Assembly: GCA_937899265.1 (NCBI GenBank)
Contig: CALBPV010000129.1
Span: forward strand, 1 to 16,274
Source of the DNA: an uncultured Bacteroidales bacterium
Lineage (GTDB): Bacteria > Bacteroidota > Bacteroidia > Bacteroidales > UBA3663
Reading direction: 5' to 3'
DNA length: 16,274 bases
Shown here: in pieces, positions 14,229 to 16,274 of the stretch
How positions within the stretch are numbered: the stretch's first letter is position 1
How the letters are laid out: each line of letters begins with the position of its first letter
The notes under the pieces: generated by a model
Told to the model about the DNA's origin: nothing
What the model saw: the letters and a program-made list of their open reading frames with translations, nothing else
The model's database searches: none
Translations under genes and position numbers: made by a program

Positions 14229-15716
14229 TTATTGCTTCAGATATTTCTCCCTGCGGCGACTCACTCCGGAGACGTAGTTGCGGGCTTCGTCGGTGGAGAG
14301 GCGGGTGGTGAGATGTTTATAGAGAGCATCGTAGCCGAGGGCGTTGATGCTGGAGAATGCGTTCGAGAGTTTGGCCGAGCCTATGAAAGCACGGCTCACA
14401 TTGCCGGCACCGGTGTTGTAGCTGGCTATCACACAGAGGCGGCGGCACTCGGCATTCGCCACCTTGGCAAACTGATTGAACAGAACACGCAAATAGGCCG
14501 TGCCGAGACGGATGTTGTTGTCCGGATTGAAGAGGAAGGCGCGTGTGGGCACTCCCTCCTGACCATAGACAAACCGATAGGCGTCGGCACCGCCGGAGCG
14601 AGGTACCAACTGCATGAGCCCGTAGGCGGGGATGTGGCTGGTGGCTTCGGGATTGAAGCGTGACTCCTGTTCGATGATGGCGAAAATGAGGGGTTGCTCT
14701 ATTTCATACACCCGGCTGTACTTCTCCACGATGTCGCGATACATCGCGGCAGCCTTGGAGAGGTTGTCGGTGACCATCTTCATCTCCACTTTGACCACTT
14801 TGCGCTGTTTGCCGTCGGTGCCGGTGACGCGGCTGACTGCGGTTTTGCTCTGCTTCACCACCTGCTGAGCCACTTCTCGGAGGCTTTTGGACTTCTCGGC
14901 AGCACGGGTTTCGCGGGAATCGGTGTCGGAAGGCGTCTCGGCAGGTTTGCGTTCCAAAGACGCAGCACGTCGTTCGGCAGCTTCCTTCCGAGCGGCCTCC
15001 CGCTCCTCGCCGAGCCGTTTGTTGCCCGAGGGGGCTGCGGGTTGTTGCGCCGGCTTTTGGGAGGCGGCGAGGTCTCTTCCCCGGCGCACGGGTGCCGGTG
15101 CGGCAGGACGACCCGACTTGGGGTAAGTGAGGGCGCTGAGTCCCGTGGTGTCCACATTCAAATCGTATGAACTCAAATCCAACAAACCTTCCAACACAGG
15201 CCGGACTGCAATGGGAGAAGATTTCTCCACTTGCGATGTCCACGGACAGGTGGTACCCCGGCTGCTCATCATTCGTTCGACGGCTACATTCAGTTTTTCT
15301 GTCACCGTTTCGAGGCTTTCGTTGTCATCCACCGCCACTTCCACATCCACGGTTCCCCTGTCGAAATCGACCACCGAACGGCTCTGACGGTCATCGCCGT
15401 ATTCCACCCATCTGACAGGGGTGTCGGTGAGTGCCGAATCAACTCCCCACACGGCAGCAATACTGCTCACATAGTCGTCGAATTCCTTACGAAGCTGCGC
15501 CTCGTAAGCCTCATAATCCTGAACCACCGAGTCTCGATATGCATAGAAATCGGAACGCATTGCTTCCGCTTGCGCCTCGAAGTCGGCCTGTCGCTGTGAC
15601 GGACGGTCTCCGCTGTTGCGTTGTTGGGCCGTTGCCGTCATAACCATGGCTGTCAATGCGGACAACAGACCCGTCAGCAATATGCGTGATGAAGGAAAAT
15701 ATGAGGATTGGTTCAT
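14229..15716 (-). CDS. MltC-like lytic murein transglycosylase, first gene of the operon
   Basis: The 495-residue product has a signal peptide (about 1-30, ending TATAQ). Residues about 43-150 resemble the N-terminal domain of MltC: a helical FEAQAEAMRSDFYAY region, AAVWG, VRWVEYGDD, and VVDFDRGTVDVEV. A long Ala/Arg/Pro/Glu-rich linker (about 200-290) follows. The SLT catalytic domain covers about 330-495. It contains PLIFAIIEQESRFNP with Glu351 as the catalytic acid, AYGLMQLVP, LFNPDNNIRLGTAYL, IASYNTGAGNV and the closing EARNYVSGVSRRREKY. It should cleave peptidoglycan between MurNAc and GlcNAc to give 1,6-anhydro products. E. coli MltC is a lipoprotein, but no lipobox Cys is present here. 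It is about 130 residues longer than E. coli MltC, mainly in the linker. It follows the only promoter I can see for the operon, and may make room in the wall for the exported proteins. Confidence 0.88.
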   Translation of the reverse strand: MNQSSYFPSSRILLTGLLSALTAMVMTATAQQRNSGDRPSQRQADFEAQAEAMRSDFYAYRDSVVQDYEAYEAQLRKEFDDYVSSIAAVWGVDSALTDTPVRWVEYGDDRQSRSVVDFDRGTVDVEVAVDDNESLETVTEKLNVAVERMMSSRGTTCPWTSQVEKSSPIAVRPVLEGLLDLSSYDLNVDTTGLSALTYPKSGRPAAPAPVRRGRDLAASQKPAQQPAAPSGNKRLGEEREAARKEAAERRAASLERKPAETPSDTDSRETRAAEKSKSLREVAQQVVKQSKTAVSRVTGTDGKQRKVVKVEMKMVTDNLSKAAAMYRDIVEKYSRVYEIEQPLIFAIIEQESRFNPEATSHIPAYGLMQLVPRSGGADAYRFVYGQEGVPTRAFLFNPDNNIRLGTAYLRVLFNQFAKVANAECRRLCVIASYNTGAGNVSRAFIGSAKLSNAFSSINALGYDALYKHLTTRLSTDEARNYVSGVSRRREKYLKQ

Positions 15717-15750
15717 TGTGCTATAACATAAAATCGACCATAATGCGGTG

Positions 15751-15758
15751 CAAATATA
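15751..15758 (-). promoter_or_regulatory. Promoter -7 element of the nine-gene operon
   Basis: On the minus strand 15758-15751 reads TATATTTG followed by C, matching the Bacteroidetes -7 consensus TAnnTTTG, 34 bases before the ATG at 15716. No TTTG -33 element is visible at the usual distance; that position is occupied by a run of nine G (minus strand). No comparable motif was seen in any gap inside the operon, so this is the likely main promoter. Confidence 0.65.
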
Positions 15759-15776
15759 AGCACTTTTTTCTAAATA

Positions 15777-15785
15777 CCCCCCCCC
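15777..15785. repeat. Homopolymer tract of nine C
   Basis: Nine consecutive C (plus strand) lie 18-27 bases upstream of the -7 element of the operon promoter, overlapping the place where a -33 box is expected. Homopolymers of this length are prone to slippage in many bacteria. Confidence 0.85.
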
Positions 15786-15906
15786 TTAAAAACAAAAAAA
15801 CGATAAAATAAGCAATTTTATATCACATTTTATCAAATTTTGGCAAAAAACAAGGCAAAATTGCATCAATATGCAACTATTAATGGCTCCGTTGCAATAG
15901 TCCATA

Positions 15907-16015
15907 AACCCCTCCCCCTTCCCTGCTCCCTTCTCTTTAAGGAGGGGCTGGGGGTAGGCTTCCCCCTTCCCTTTAGGGGAGGGCTGGGGAGAGGCTGGAG
16001 GGCTGGGGAGAGGCT
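15907..16015. repeat. GC-rich dispersed repeat block
   Basis: The block contains a diverged unit (about 15922-15960) and a clean unit (15964-15995) that matches 9578-9609 at 30 of 32 positions. Its right end is duplicated: 15978-15996 and 15997-16015 are identical 19-base direct repeats. Each unit has a pyrimidine-rich left half and a purine-rich right half that can partly pair around a TTTA-type centre. No transposase is nearby, so it looks like a non-autonomous or REP-like element. Confidence 0.75.
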
Positions 16016-16052
16016 GCCATATTGCATTGCCCCATGTAGAGGCTCCAAATTG

Positions 16053-16274
16053 TCCATCGTCCAACGATAGAGGTGTGGAAACCTTTTTGCGGGTCCATCG
16101 TCCGACGATAGAGGCGTGGAAATCTTTTTGCGGGTCCATCGTCTGACGATAGAGGCTTGGAAATCTTTTTGCGGGTCCATCGTCCGACGATGGAGGCTTG
16201 GAACACTTTTTGCGGGTCTATCGTCCGACGATGGAGGCTTGGAAAACTTTTGGCGGATCCATCGTCCGACGATG
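16053..16274. repeat. 41-bp palindrome-bearing tandem repeat, at least 5.4 copies
   Basis: Units begin at 16053, 16094, 16135, 16176, 16217 and 16258, each exactly 41 bases; the last is cut by the window edge. Each unit opens with TCCATCGTC-C-GACGATGGA or a near variant, a palindrome with up to 9-base arms around one central base. A less conserved run follows, ending in CTTTTTGCGGG. Point differences accumulate along the array (GATAG in units 1-3, GATGG in units 4-6), so units were duplicated progressively. There are no unique spacers, so it is not a CRISPR array. Confidence 0.92.

Larger units (their letters stand above)
15717..16274. other. Gene-free region with promoter and repeats
   Basis: I find no credible gene in these 558 bases. 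From left to right it holds the operon promoter (15751-15758), a C9 tract (15777-15785), an A/T-rich stretch to about 15900, a GC-rich dispersed repeat block (about 15907-16015) and a 41-bp tandem repeat that continues beyond the window. The short open frames across the tandem repeat shift frame at every unit because 41 is not a multiple of three. Confidence 0.8.

Noticed and set aside
16053..16274. CRISPR array
   Set aside because: The period is a strict 41 bases with the whole unit conserved; there are no variable spacers and no cas genes.

Overview
The window looks like a member of the Bacteroidota, most likely a Bacteroidales/Prevotellaceae-type genome. Three upstream regions carry the Bacteroidetes -7 promoter motif TATCTTTGC and one carries the variant TATATTTGC. 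Starts lack Shine-Dalgarno sequences and have A/T-rich leaders. The genes (a GH43 glycosidase, a lipoprotein FKBP, an Lrp/AsnC regulator with a Bacteroidales-like C-terminus) fit that group. No tRNA, rRNA, transposase, integrase or CRISPR array was seen.

Left part (1-4671). A promoter at the left edge fires out of the window. A secreted GH43 glycosidase lies on the minus strand (271-2430). It is divergent from a plus-strand group: an FKBP-type lipoprotein prolyl isomerase (2665-3399), a large two-tier hairpin terminator (3441-3537), a second smaller FKBP (3592-4104) and an Lrp/AsnC-type regulator (4129-4671). A strong 12-bp hairpin (4694-4729) separates this group from the convergent operon to the right.

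Central and right part (4757-15716). Nine genes run without interruption on the minus strand, with gaps of 36-77 bases or short overlaps. In transcription order they are: an MltC-like lytic transglycosylase; a zinc-ribbon protein with a C25 (gingipain)-like caspase-fold peptidase domain; an SPFH/band-7 coiled-coil protein with zinc ribbons at both ends; a small probable OB-fold protein; a zinc-ribbon, single-TM, Sel1-like protein; a secreted CsgG-like protein; a DUF6175-like secreted protein; a secreted LPP20-like protein; and an LPP20-like lipoprotein. The only recognisable promoter is upstream of the transglycosylase. The first part encodes predicted cytoplasmic or inner-membrane proteins tagged with identical CX2C-X10-CX2C ribbons. 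The last part encodes exported proteins with LPP20/CsgG-like folds. Together they suggest an envelope-spanning complex or envelope-stress module that I cannot match to a named system. This is the most interesting content of the window.

Right edge (15717-16274). The 558 gene-free bases hold the operon promoter, a C9 tract, a GC-rich dispersed repeat and at least 5.4 copies of a 41-bp tandem repeat built around a palindrome. A 32-base stretch of the dispersed repeat recurs at 30 of 32 positions inside the zinc-ribbon/TM gene, where it is translated in frame.
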